In this document: positions 25,608 to 34,945 of the stretch, piece after piece | Layout of the letters: every line of letters starts with the position of its first letter | Numbering within the stretch: the stretch's first letter is position 1 | DNA from: Mucilaginibacter terrae | Lineage (GTDB): Bacteria > Bacteroidota > Bacteroidia > Sphingobacteriales > Sphingobacteriaceae | NCBI RefSeq assembly: GCF_031951985.1 | Contig: NZ_JAVLVU010000001.1 | Span: forward strand, 1,426,001 to 1,490,000 | DNA: 64,000 nt | Reading direction: 5' to 3' | Notes under the pieces: generated by a model | Seen by the model: the letters and a program-made list of their open reading frames with translations, nothing else | What the model was told of the DNA's origin: nothing | Database searches by the model: none | Position numbers and translations under genes: made by a program

Positions 25608-26873
25608 ATGAGTGAGCAAGACACCATCAGGATAGCAGTTCGCAAATTTGGTCCTTTTGAAAGCGCCCTGCAAAAGATATGGGACAGCTTTTGTGCCGAA
25701 ACCGGCTGCACGCTCAAAGCCGAAATGGTGCCCATGGACCTGGAACTGCTTTACGACAGCATCATTGAACAAAAAGGACTGCAAAACGGCGATTGGGACA
25801 TAGCCCATGTGGTAACCGATTGGCTTTACGAAGCCTGGACCACCGGGGCCCTGCAAGACCTGCAACCCTACATCGCTCAAAATCCGCCCGAGGATTTTCC
25901 TTCGGGATGGAGCCAATCGCTTTTGGCGGCACAGCAGTTTGGCGACAGCATTGCCGGGTTACCATTTCATGATGGCCCGGAGTGTTTTATCTACAGAAAA
26001 GATCTTTTTGAAGATAGCCGCGAACAACAAGCCTATTTCGATAAACATGGCACTCCCCTGCGCGTGCCGCAAACCTGGGACGAGTTTCAAACCGTGGCGC
26101 GTTTCTTTAACCGCCCTGAGCAAAACCAGTACGGCACCGTGTTTGCCGGTTACCCCGATGGCCACAATACCGTATTCGATTTTGTATTACAGCTTTGGAC
26201 GCGCGGCGGTCAGTTAACTGATGCCAATGGCGAAGTGAATATTGACTCACTACAGGCCGTTGAAGCACTGGAATTTTACAAGCAACTATTCCTCGATAAA
26301 ACAGCCGTACACCCCGGGTCTGTAAATTACGAATCGGTACAGATGGGCATGGCCTTTGCCCGTGGCGAGGCGGCCATGATGGTAAACTGGTTCGGCTTTG
26401 CGTCCATGTGCGAGGTAATTGCCGAGTCGGCCGTTAAAGGTAAGGTTGATGTGGCCAAACTGCCCGCAGCGCCGGGTTCTGAATCGGCCTCGCTTAATGT
26501 TTATTGGTTATACACCATTGGTTCGGGAAGCAAGCAAAAGCAAGTGGCTTATGACTTTTTGCGCTTTGCCGTAAATCAGCGTAACGATAAATTGCTTACC
26601 CTTGAAGGTGGCATAGGCTGCCGTATTTCAACCTGGAACCACGGTGGCGTGAATGCTATTATTCCCTACTATCACAAACTGGAGGAGCTGCACACCGTAG
26701 CCCGCATGTTGCCGCAAAAAAGCAACTGGGCACAAATAGCTCATATTATTGATGAGGCTGTTTTGGCCGCTGTTAATACCGATACTGCTGTTGCGCAAAT
26801 ATTAAAAATCGCGCAGCAAAAAATTGAACAATTGACTACTACTACCCACGAAAAACATGCAAATACCCTATAA
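25608..26873 (+). CDS. Solute-binding-protein homologue without a signal peptide (SBP-2)
   Basis: A 421-residue second SBP_bac_1-type protein, again with no export signal (it starts MSEQDTIRIAVRKFGPFE). Typical parts are the first lobe WDIAHVVTDWLYEAW, the hinge-side AGLPFHDGPECFIYRKDLF, and the second lobe MGMAFARGEAAMMVNWFGF with GSGSKQKQVAYDFLRFA. It is only distantly similar to SBP-1. It overlaps the oxidoreductase start by 17 bp. Having two cytoplasmic binding-protein folds in one catabolic operon, flanking two CoA-transferases, suggests they are subunits or scaffolds rather than transporter parts; that is inference. Confidence 0.88.
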   Translation: MSEQDTIRIAVRKFGPFESALQKIWDSFCAETGCTLKAEMVPMDLELLYDSIIEQKGLQNGDWDIAHVVTDWLYEAWTTGALQDLQPYIAQNPPEDFPSGWSQSLLAAQQFGDSIAGLPFHDGPECFIYRKDLFEDSREQQAYFDKHGTPLRVPQTWDEFQTVARFFNRPEQNQYGTVFAGYPDGHNTVFDFVLQLWTRGGQLTDANGEVNIDSLQAVEALEFYKQLFLDKTAVHPGSVNYESVQMGMAFARGEAAMMVNWFGFASMCEVIAESAVKGKVDVAKLPAAPGSESASLNVYWLYTIGSGSKQKQVAYDFLRFAVNQRNDKLLTLEGGIGCRISTWNHGGVNAIIPYYHKLEELHTVARMLPQKSNWAQIAHIIDEAVLAAVNTDTAVAQILKIAQQKIEQLTTTTHEKHANTL

Positions 26874-27930
26874 ACCCATACTACCGCAAAACCCGCTGCC
26901 CATCATCATCATTGGTGCAGGCGGTATTGTGGCCGATGCGCATTTGCCAGCTTATAAAAAGGCCGGTTTCAGCGTTGTGGGCATAACTAACCGTACCCGT
27001 GCCCGCGCCGAAAAACTGGCTACCGAATGGGGTATCCCAAATGTATACGATACCGTTGCCGATGCCGTTGCCAATGCTCCGGCCAATGCCGTTTACGATA
27101 TCACCATTATGCCCGAAAAGTTTGTAGAAACTTTAGAGCAATTACCCGATGGTTGCGGCGTGATCATCCAAAAACCCATGGGCGATTACTTTTGGCAAAC
27201 CAAAGAAATACTGGAAGTTTGCCGCCGCAAAAAGCTGAATGCTGCCATCAACTGCCAGCTGCGTTTTGCGCCTTATGTAAGCGCCGCCCGCTACATGATT
27301 GAGCATGGCCTTATTGGAGAGCTTTACGATATGGAAGTGCGCGTAACCCTCGAAACACCTTGGGAACTGTTCCCGTTTGTAATGGTGCACCCTCGTTTAG
27401 AGATTCAGTATCACAGCATTCATTATATCGATTTGATGCGCTCGTTTTTGGGCGACCCGCAGAGTGTGTATGCCAAAACGCTGAAACATCCGGCTAAAAA
27501 GCTGTCATCGTCGAGGTCGACCATTTTGTTCGATTATGGCGATACCATGCACGCGGTAATTAACACCAACCATGACCACTCGTTCGGGCCGCATAACCAG
27601 GAAAGCTTTATTAAGTGGGAAGGTACCAAAGGCGCTATTAAAGCCCGCATGGGTTTGCTGATGGACTATCCGCATGGCGTACCCGATAAGTTTGAGTACT
27701 GCATTGTGGAAGAAGGCAAACAACCCGAATGGAAGGAAATTGAGCTGGAAGGCTCGTGGTTCCCCGATGCATTCATCGGCACTATGTCGAGCTTGATGCG
27801 CTACCAAAACGGCGAAACCGATGTGCTGTCAACGCATGTAGAAGATGTAATTAAAACTATGGCCGTGGTAGAGAGTGCTTATCAAAGCAGCGACACCGGC
27901 GGCGTTGTGGTGAGTGAGAAATTAGTCTGA
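26857..27930 (+). CDS. Gfo/Idh/MocA-family oxidoreductase
   Basis: A 357-residue NAD(P)-dependent sugar or cyclitol dehydrogenase. The Rossmann dinucleotide motif is IIIIGAGGIVADAHLPAY (about residues 13-30), the KP motif follows as IIQKPMGDYFW, and the substrate-side histidine lies in QYHSIHYIDLMRSFLG. It is cytoplasmic. In this operon it probably oxidises an imported sugar to a lactone or keto-sugar that then yields an acid for the CoA-transferases. That order is inferred from gene content only. After it the operon is interrupted by a palindromic repeat. Confidence 0.92.
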   Translation: MQIPYKPILPQNPLPIIIIGAGGIVADAHLPAYKKAGFSVVGITNRTRARAEKLATEWGIPNVYDTVADAVANAPANAVYDITIMPEKFVETLEQLPDGCGVIIQKPMGDYFWQTKEILEVCRRKKLNAAINCQLRFAPYVSAARYMIEHGLIGELYDMEVRVTLETPWELFPFVMVHPRLEIQYHSIHYIDLMRSFLGDPQSVYAKTLKHPAKKLSSSRSTILFDYGDTMHAVINTNHDHSFGPHNQESFIKWEGTKGAIKARMGLLMDYPHGVPDKFEYCIVEEGKQPEWKEIELEGSWFPDAFIGTMSSLMRYQNGETDVLSTHVEDVIKTMAVVESAYQSSDTGGVVVSEKLV

Positions 27931-28001
27931 AATCAGAATTTACTGAATTATAGAATTAACAGAATAGAACCTGAACTTTATTGTAAAAACAACACCAACC
28001 C

Positions 28002-28085
28002 CGTCATTGCGAGGTATGAAGCAATCTCTGAACTTTGCATGAACGCCTTGCATACGCAGGGATTGCTTCGTACCTCGCAATGACG
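28002..28085. repeat. REP-like palindrome (GTCATTGCGAGG type)
   Basis: Arms CGTCATTGCGAGGTA (28002-28016) and TACCTCGCAATGACG (28071-28085) pair perfectly, extended by GAAGCAATC/GATTGCTTC. The element lies between the oxidoreductase and maoC genes and could act as an internal RNA stabiliser or attenuator. This sequence type is widely dispersed in Sphingobacteriaceae, as far as I know. Confidence 0.85.
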
Positions 28086-28141
28086 ATTGAGGTCAGAAAA
28101 AAAAAATCCGAAATCGAACATCCGAAACCCGAAATAAGAAT

Positions 28142-28585
28142 ATGTACTTTAAATCAACTTTTTTTGAAGATTATACCGTAGGCGATAAACGTGTAACCTT
28201 GGGCCGTACCATTACCGAAACCGACTTTGTGGTGCATGCCGGGCACACGGGCGACTTTTTTCCGCACCATTTAGATGCCGAATGGTGCGCAACCCAACCA
28301 TTTAAACAGCGTATAGCGCATGGCACCATGATATTTGCCATTGGCATTGGTTTAACAGCTTCTGAAATAAATCCTGAGGCTTTTTCAAAAGGTTATGATA
28401 AATTGCGCTTCGTAAAGCCCGTGTTTATTGGCGACACTATTCACTCCGAGGTAACCATCTCTGAGAAAACAGACGCTAAGAAACCGGAATATGGAACCGT
28501 TACCGAACATGTGGACGTAATTAATCAGCACGGAGAAGTTGTGCTGGCTTGCGACCACCTGCTCCTGACGAAGCGCAAAAATTAA
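28142..28585 (+). CDS. MaoC-family (R)-specific enoyl-CoA hydratase-like protein
   Basis: A 147-residue single hot-dog-fold MaoC dehydratase. The catalytic block is [14 protein letters not shown], keeping the Asp and His of the hydratase-2 motif (GDxNPLH), with the usual N replaced by F. It is followed by [14 protein letters not shown]. Such enzymes add or remove water on acyl-CoA thioesters, which fits a pathway that uses two CoA-transferases. It sits after the palindrome and 22 bp before the transporter gene, so it is probably still part of the operon. Confidence 0.92.
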   Translation: MYFKSTFFEDYTVGDKRVTLGRTITETDFVVHAGHTGDFFPHHLDAEWCATQPFKQRIAHGTMIFAIGIGLTASEINPEAFSKGYDKLRFVKPVFIGDTIHSEVTISEKTDAKKPEYGTVTEHVDVINQHGEVVLACDHLLLTKRKN

Positions 28586-28607
28586 CCAAACAACCAAATT
28601 TAAACTA

Positions 28608-29918
28608 ATGGCATTAATTACCGACCAGGATGCAGGCCTGGTAACCGAAAACAACACCCAGGGCAAAAGTTACACGTTACCTTTCATTTTAATTGTAAGC
28701 CTCTTCTTTTTGTGGGGAATGGCCCATAATCTGGACTCGATACTTATCCCCCATTTACGCAAAGCCTGCCAGCTAAAAAATTGGCAATCAACCCTTATTG
28801 ATACCTCTGTTTTTGCGGCTTACTTTCTGATGGCTATTCCGGCAGGTATGCTGCTAAAAAAGTTCGGTTACAAAAACAGCATAATTATAGGCTTAACCCT
28901 GTTTGCCGGTGGTGCTTTCCTATTTGTTCCGGCAGCAAACACACTTAGCTACCCTATATTTTTAGGTGCATTATTCATAATAGGTTGCGGTTTAGCAACG
29001 TTAGAAACTGCCGCAAATCCTTATGCCACTGTTTTAGGTGACCCAGCAGGTGCTACAACCCGTATTAACCTTGCTGCATCATTTAATGGCCTTGCCACCA
29101 TCGTAGGGCCCTATTTGGGCACGATATTCATTCTATCAGGCAAAGAGTATACAGAAGCACAACTGGCAGCAATGGGCGCTGTTGAAAGAGCAAATTACTT
29201 TGCAGGCGAAGCGGCATCAGTTAAAATACCTTATATTATTTTAGCTTGTGTACTCATCGCAGTAGCGCTTCTTTTTAAGGTGAGTAATTTGCCCGAAATA
29301 AAAAGTACAGCTAAAGAAGAAACATCAGGCGGTAGCTTTTTAGGAGCCCTGCGTCACCGCCACTTGCTTTGGGCTGTAATTGCTCAATTTTTTTATGTAG
29401 GTGCGCAGGTATGTGTAACCAGTTTTTTCATTCGTATGGCACACCAAGGTGCACACTTTGATGAAAAAACTGCTGGTACTTATTTAAGCTGGCTTTACGG
29501 CGGCTTATTTGTTGCCGGGCGTTTTATTGGCACCTTCTTACTTAAATTCATAAGGCCGAACGTTTTATTATCCGTGTTTGCAGTATTAGCTACACTCCTT
29601 TGTTTAGTAGCCATATTAGGCGAAGGTGGATATGTAATTTATGCTTTAGGAGGTGTAGGATTCTTCATGTCGATTATGTTCCCTACCATATTTGCCCTGG
29701 GAGTAGAAGGTTTAGGTGACGATACAAAACCTGGCTCATCTTGGTTAATTATGTCAATTGTTGGTGGAGCTATACTTCCTGTTATTATGGGGCTTATCAT
29801 CGATAGCAATGCCGACAATGTACAATCAGGCTATATAGTACCATTACTTTGCTTCCTTGTTATCCTGTACTTTGGCCTAAACGGTTATAAAATCAAAAAA
29901 CAACTTATTACCACATAA
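28608..29918 (+). CDS. FucP-type sugar:H+ symporter (MFS)
   Basis: A 436-residue major facilitator with about 12 membrane helices. The family signature SLFFLWGMAHNLDSILIPHL opens helix 1, and GCGLATLETAANPYATVLG is the FucP-family loop motif. These carriers import fucose, glucose, galactose, N-acetylglucosamine or related sugars with protons. As the last gene of the operon it is likely the entry route for the substrate. Intrinsic terminator at 30045-30072. The substrate cannot be told from the sequence. Confidence 0.93.
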   Translation: MALITDQDAGLVTENNTQGKSYTLPFILIVSLFFLWGMAHNLDSILIPHLRKACQLKNWQSTLIDTSVFAAYFLMAIPAGMLLKKFGYKNSIIIGLTLFAGGAFLFVPAANTLSYPIFLGALFIIGCGLATLETAANPYATVLGDPAGATTRINLAASFNGLATIVGPYLGTIFILSGKEYTEAQLAAMGAVERANYFAGEAASVKIPYIILACVLIAVALLFKVSNLPEIKSTAKEETSGGSFLGALRHRHLLWAVIAQFFYVGAQVCVTSFFIRMAHQGAHFDEKTAGTYLSWLYGGLFVAGRFIGTFLLKFIRPNVLLSVFAVLATLLCLVAILGEGGYVIYALGGVGFFMSIMFPTIFALGVEGLGDDTKPGSSWLIMSIVGGAILPVIMGLIIDSNADNVQSGYIVPLLCFLVILYFGLNGYKIKKQLITT

Positions 29919-30044
29919 ATTTTATCGAAAGAATTACCGGCAATATTACATCGAAAGCTTTGGCAATTAGCCTGGGTTGAACAGATACACGTTAACGATA
30001 TTCAAAACATATTCTGAGGACTCAGCCGATTCGGTAAAAAACCA

Positions 30045-30072
30045 AAAGGGCAAGCTGTGAAGCTTGCCCTTT
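30045..30072 (+). terminator. Intrinsic terminator after the sugar symporter
   Basis: The stem AAAGGGCAAGC/GCTTGCCCTTT with a short loop and a TTTA tail, about 125 bp past the fucP-type stop codon. Confidence 0.85.
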
Positions 30073-30153
30073 ACATTTAACTGCTTTCCCCTGCATTAAC
30101 TAATTTAAGAGCCTATTGCAATACAGTAAATGTGATTGGAGGGTGATTGAGGT

Positions 30154-30504
30154 TTAGGTATATTTTTTATCGGCAACAGGTTTAGCCAGATAGCTTTGCA
30201 TGCGCTGGTTACACAATTCAAGTTCACGGTCAATGCGGTCGCGTTTTTTATGTGTTCTTCTTAATGCGTTTTCTTCTATTTCTACGTATGTTACTTTCTT
30301 GTAGTTTTTTTTTCCCGACTGCATAAAGCCGAAAACGATAAGGCCTAATAATGCTGATAATGGTATAATTAACAGCAACGAACTTGGGCCAAAGCCTTCT
30401 TCGTCTACCATTACCGGGCCATAATCACCAGCCAATGCCGGTTGCGCCATAAACAGGCCGGTTAAAATAATTATGATAAGGTTTAGGATGAATTTTAAAT
30501 TCAT
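30154..30504 (-). CDS. Small membrane protein of unknown function
   Basis: A 116-residue protein with a signal peptide (ending AQPALAG), one membrane helix (LLLIIPLSALLGLIVFGFM, about 43-61) and a charged cytoplasmic tail rich in R, K and E (RRTHKKRDRIDRELELC). I do not recognise the family. It is downstream of the HTCS gene on the same strand with a 132-bp gap and may be transcribed alone. Confidence 0.75.
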   Translation of the reverse strand: MNLKFILNLIIIILTGLFMAQPALAGDYGPVMVDEEGFGPSSLLLIIPLSALLGLIVFGFMQSGKKNYKKVTYVEIEENALRRTHKKRDRIDRELELCNQRMQSYLAKPVADKKYT

Positions 30505-30636
30505 TTTGATAAGGTAAAGGATCTACTAAAACTATTCTTATAAGTACTGAAAACAGCGGTAAAAGAACAGCACAAAAATGCATTCAACTCAGCCTCGGAA
30601 ACTATAAAACCTGTTTCAAAAACTATAATATTTGTT

Positions 30637-33600
30637 TCAATTTTGTTCAGAATGCTGCTTTACGAACTCCAGAGGCGATAAATTATAAACCTCGCGGAAA
30701 CATTTTGAGAAATAAGCCGGACTGGTAAACCCGGTACGGTATGCAGCATCAGAACTGTTATATCCCTGTTGTAAAAATTGTGATGCCCGTTTTAATCTAT
30801 AGTTGCGCAACAACTCGGTGGTTGACATACCGGCAATGGCTTTCACCTTACGGTGTAAACTGGTACGGCTCATGTGGGTAAGGTCAATCATCTGGTCTAC
30901 GCCAAATTGGGTATCATCCAAATGCTCTTCAATAATATGGTAAAGACGGTTAATAAAAGCATCCTGTACTACGTTTACAGGGTTGGCATCAATTGTGTCT
31001 CCCGCAATAGCTAATCCATTACGTACATGCTCCTTTAACTTTTGCTGGCGTTTAAGCATGTTTTGTATCCGCAGCAATAGCTCCGTAACCTCAAATGGTT
31101 TGGCCAAATAATCATCGGCTCCTTGCTCAAGCCCTTCAATACGGTTTTCAAAGGTTGAACGGGCCGTTAGCAGTACTACCGGAATATGGCTTGTACGTTC
31201 ATCATCTTTTAATTGCTTACACAGCATTAAGCCATCCATTACCGGCATCAGCACATCACTTATAACAAGATCGGGCATTAAATCAACAGCCATCATAGTG
31301 CCCTGCAAGCCGTTCCAGGCATGTTCTACCCGATAATTATCGGTGAGGCTGGTTGTGATAAATGATGCCAGATCGGCATTATCTTCTACCAATAAGATGA
31401 GCGGCAATGCACCATCTTCATCGGCTGTTAACTCATTGGTTATAGTTTCAACAACATCATCTTGCATAACGGCATCGACCTCTCCAGCTTTTTTATAAGG
31501 CAGATACACGATAAAAGTTGAGCCCGATGGTTCTGTGGAGCCGGTGTCAACGCTTTTTGCATTGATGGTTCCATTTTGTAATTCCACCATTTCTTTAACC
31601 AAACTCAAGCCTATACCTGTACCCTCAGGTTTGGTATTACTCGCTGCTGTATCAACCACCTGTTCGGCCTGATAAAAACGGTTGAATATGTGCGGCAACT
31701 TTTCGGGCGGAATACCTATGCCGGTATCGGTCACGGTTAATTTTATACCTTCCGTTTGGGCATCCAGCACAATATCAATTCTCCCCCCTGCGTACGTATA
31801 TTTAATGGCATTCCCTACCAGATTGTAAACTGTATGCCCCAACATATCTGGCGCAAAAATATAATTGCTTCCGTTTGTATGATCTTTAAAATCAAGCGCA
31901 ATATTATTGGAATTCACTTGCTCTCTAAAAGATTCAATAATGGCATTAATGGTAACAGCCGGACTACCCACACCCTCACGCGGCTTCATTGCTTTGGCTT
32001 CCAGCTTGGCCATATCCATCAGCTGGTTAATCAGTCTCAATAAATGGCGTGCATTAGTTTCAATAGTTTCGGCCAGTTTGCCTTGCTCATTTTCTTTGGC
32101 TTGCCCGTTTTTAATGCGTTCTGCCGGCCCCAGTATTAGTGTAAGCGGTGTACGAAACTCGTGTGTAATATTGGAGAAAAAGCGCGTTTTTACCTCATCC
32201 ATTTCGCGCAACTGGCGCGCCTCAACAGCCTTGAGCTCCACTTCTTTGTTCAATAATTCCTGCCGAACACGGTAGCGTGTATAGGCCCAAATCAACGCTG
32301 CTATAATAATACCATACACTATAAAAGCAGGCCAGTTAAGCCACCACGGAGGTGTGATCTTGATTTGTAAATATTTTACATAATTGCTCCATTCGCCCGA
32401 TGTATTGCTGGCATTTACCTTAAAAAGATAAGTACCCGGCGGAATTTTAGTATAATTAGCTACCGGCAAGTTACCCGATTGTACCCAATGATCATCATAA
32501 CCAACCAGGCGGTAACGGTACTTTAAATCTTTAGGCTGATTGTATTGCAAACCGGCAAATTGAAACATAAGCGAGTTTTGCTCATACGATAGGTTAAGCT
32601 TATTTAGCTCATATAGCGGCGCAGGTAATATGCCGTTTTTACCCCAGCCCACGCTTTCGTTATTGATCTTAAGCTCAGTAAGTGCTACGCGGGGTTTAAA
32701 ATCATCGTTACCAATGTTAAGAGGATTAAACAATGTCCATCCATCCGGCCCGCCGAAAGCCAGGCAGCCATCGGGCATAGTAAGGTGATGGAAGCGGTTA
32801 AATTCGTCGCCGGGCAAACCATAAGTACTTTGAAACACCCGTACATGTTTATTTTTAGTGTTAAAACGGCACAATCCCTTATTGGTACTCAGCCATAAAT
32901 ATCCCTTACTATCGGTTTGTATGGAGTAAACGGTATTATCGGGCAGCCCTTGTTTTAGCGAAAAGACTTCGCATTCGAGCGTTTTTTTATTAAGACAAAT
33001 AAGACCTTCATAGCCGCCAATCCACAATACATCGCTGCGTTTTGGATCGGGCGTTATGCCGAGTAATTTGTTGGTGGGTAATGAGCCTACAACAGCACGG
33101 TATTTAAGCTGTTGCATTTTTTTAGTGCTACGGTCAATTACCAGCAAACCGTCACCATCGGTAGTTATCCATAGCTGCTGGCCATCGTCATAAATATCAC
33201 GTGGAATGAGCCATGTGCCAAAGGTATTACGTATCAGCCCGGCATCAATAAATGGCAGCCACTGTTGAGTTTTGGCATCAAACTCCAGTATTTGTCCGTT
33301 ATAACAAATAACCATAGGTTGCCCCGATGGATTTATTGTAATACCCTGAATGCCTACACCTTGGTCTTTTTGCACCCGTATTAGTGGTATTAGGGGCAGC
33401 TTTTGTACTTGCCTGGTTTTAACATTGTACCTGCAAACTGTCTTTTTAAGCGCCAGCCACAGGTTGTGCTGCGCATCATAAACCGATCTGAAATGATAGC
33501 TTGATGCAGCCTTTGGTCCATCAGATGTGTACCAATCAAAAAGCTGGTCGGTGGGTAAGTTTAAAACCTGTTTGAGCAAATCATAATGAAAGCTCACTTT

Positions 33601-34668
33601 ATACGAATATGATTTAAAGTAAGGTGTATTTAACGAAATTTGCTGGATACCCTCGGCGTTAGTACCAACCCATATTAGTCCTGAGCGGTCAACCATAAAC
33701 GAGTACGCATCAAAGGGTTTGTCTTCGTTCTTTTTTACCAGGAGTTTTAAACCTTTCTTGCTGGTATACTCATAAATCTCACCACCATTTTCAAAATAGT
33801 CTTTACCATCAGTACCGGTACGAATCCATCGCACTCCATGTGTATTGGCTTTAGGCATGGCTACGGTTCTAAACTGATGCGTTTCGGGGTTAAAAAAGAA
33901 AAGTTTGCTGCGGTCGCCCCAAATTAGCTCGCCGTTGAGGCGTTGGTGCAGATCTACTATTTCTTTCTGCGACTCAAAATAATTATTGTAGTCTTGTTTT
34001 ATGGGGGTATTAAAGTTGACAAATCCCTTGCTTGCAGATACATACCGACTTAAACCTTGCTGCGTTAGCACCCAAACGTTCTTTTCCCTGTCCTGTAACA
34101 GCCCACGAAGGGTATCGGTAGGTAACGTGGCCGCCTTTGATGAATACCAACTTAATTTGTTTTGAGACATGTCAAAACAGGTTAAAGTACCGTTGTGCCC
34201 AATTGCCCAAAAGCGTTCCTTGTCATCAACAATCCATCCGCGACGGACGAAGTTTATACCCAGCCTCTTGAAGCCTTTCTTTTCAGAGATGTGCTCAATG
34301 GCTTCGGTATTTACATTGAGCTTATCCACCTCGCCCGATTCATGCTCGATCCATAGGTTCTGCTTACGGTCGAGCGCAGTCCAGATGATGAGGTTTGAGG
34401 CCAGCGTGGCGGGGTTGTATATATCGTGCTGAAACGTTTTAAACTCTATGCCGTCATATCGGGCAAGTCCGTTACGGGTGGCTATCCAAACAAAATCGTT
34501 ATCATCCTGCACCAGTCCTGATACTACCGACTGCGGTAAGCCATCTTTGGTGGAAATAATTTTTACAGCCTGTGCACGAGAAAAGTTGGGTACAAAAAAA
34601 GATAATATTAGTACAAATACCGCACAATGTTGACGTAAAAAATTAAGTGCGTATAAGCGGCTGTGCAT
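30637..34668 (-). CDS. Hybrid two-component system regulator (HTCS), orphan
   Basis: A 1,343-residue single-chain sensor and transcription factor. After a signal anchor (VFVLILSFFVPNFSRAQ) come two seven-bladed propellers of Reg_prop repeats (to about 715), a Y_Y_Y domain (PPGTYLFKVNASN), one membrane helix, HisKA with the phosphorylated His in NITHEFRTPL, HATPase (ADMLGHTVYNLVGNAIKY, TGIGIP), a receiver with Asp in VISDVLMPVMDG, and an AraC-type DNA-binding pair (RLKRASQFLQQ, AYFSKCFREVY). The ATG at 34668 gives the shortest sensible signal segment. In Bacteroidota such proteins sense oligosaccharide from a neighbouring PUL. No SusC/SusD lies next to it, so the target locus is unknown; the FucP operon ending 0.7 kb away is a candidate. 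Confidence 0.95.
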   Translation of the reverse strand: MHSRLYALNFLRQHCAVFVLILSFFVPNFSRAQAVKIISTKDGLPQSVVSGLVQDDNDFVWIATRNGLARYDGIEFKTFQHDIYNPATLASNLIIWTALDRKQNLWIEHESGEVDKLNVNTEAIEHISEKKGFKRLGINFVRRGWIVDDKERFWAIGHNGTLTCFDMSQNKLSWYSSKAATLPTDTLRGLLQDREKNVWVLTQQGLSRYVSASKGFVNFNTPIKQDYNNYFESQKEIVDLHQRLNGELIWGDRSKLFFFNPETHQFRTVAMPKANTHGVRWIRTGTDGKDYFENGGEIYEYTSKKGLKLLVKKNEDKPFDAYSFMVDRSGLIWVGTNAEGIQQISLNTPYFKSYSYKVSFHYDLLKQVLNLPTDQLFDWYTSDGPKAASSYHFRSVYDAQHNLWLALKKTVCRYNVKTRQVQKLPLIPLIRVQKDQGVGIQGITINPSGQPMVICYNGQILEFDAKTQQWLPFIDAGLIRNTFGTWLIPRDIYDDGQQLWITTDGDGLLVIDRSTKKMQQLKYRAVVGSLPTNKLLGITPDPKRSDVLWIGGYEGLICLNKKTLECEVFSLKQGLPDNTVYSIQTDSKGYLWLSTNKGLCRFNTKNKHVRVFQSTYGLPGDEFNRFHHLTMPDGCLAFGGPDGWTLFNPLNIGNDDFKPRVALTELKINNESVGWGKNGILPAPLYELNKLNLSYEQNSLMFQFAGLQYNQPKDLKYRYRLVGYDDHWVQSGNLPVANYTKIPPGTYLFKVNASNTSGEWSNYVKYLQIKITPPWWLNWPAFIVYGIIIAALIWAYTRYRVRQELLNKEVELKAVEARQLREMDEVKTRFFSNITHEFRTPLTLILGPAERIKNGQAKENEQGKLAETIETNARHLLRLINQLMDMAKLEAKAMKPREGVGSPAVTINAIIESFREQVNSNNIALDFKDHTNGSNYIFAPDMLGHTVYNLVGNAIKYTYAGGRIDIVLDAQTEGIKLTVTDTGIGIPPEKLPHIFNRFYQAEQVVDTAASNTKPEGTGIGLSLVKEMVELQNGTINAKSVDTGSTEPSGSTFIVYLPYKKAGEVDAVMQDDVVETITNELTADEDGALPLILLVEDNADLASFITTSLTDNYRVEHAWNGLQGTMMAVDLMPDLVISDVLMPVMDGLMLCKQLKDDERTSHIPVVLLTARSTFENRIEGLEQGADDYLAKPFEVTELLLRIQNMLKRQQKLKEHVRNGLAIAGDTIDANPVNVVQDAFINRLYHIIEEHLDDTQFGVDQMIDLTHMSRTSLHRKVKAIAGMSTTELLRNYRLKRASQFLQQGYNSSDAAYRTGFTSPAYFSKCFREVYNLSPLEFVKQHSEQN

Positions 34669-34769
34669 AATTGGCAGATGCGGAAAAACAAATACAGTTG
34701 TCAAAAATACAAATAATATCAATTATGTAATGATGCGAAGTTCCTGTTTATCAAAGGCCTGTAAAAATT

Positions 34770-34801
34770 AAAATCCTCTGTGCCTTGCGCCAGAGGATTT
34801 T
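34770..34801 (-). terminator. Hairpin downstream of the kinase relic
   Basis: AAAATCCTCTG/CAGAGGATTTT, an 11-bp perfect stem with a 10-base loop. On the minus strand it is followed by AATTTTTAC. It would end transcripts from the relic kinase before the HTCS promoter. Confidence 0.65.
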
Positions 34802-34945
34802 ACCCTTACCTAAATAAAACTATATTCTAACAAAAACTTGGCGTAAATTGCGGCTTGTGCTTGAATTAACGCTAAGTTAAATGATATGTACTGTAAAAAA
34901 ACACGTACTTATACGTGATTTCAATTGCAGGTAAATACCACCACT

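Noticed and set aside
22163..26873. Reading the SBP genes as part of an ABC importer
   Set aside because: No permease, ATPase, signal peptide or lipobox is present in the operon.
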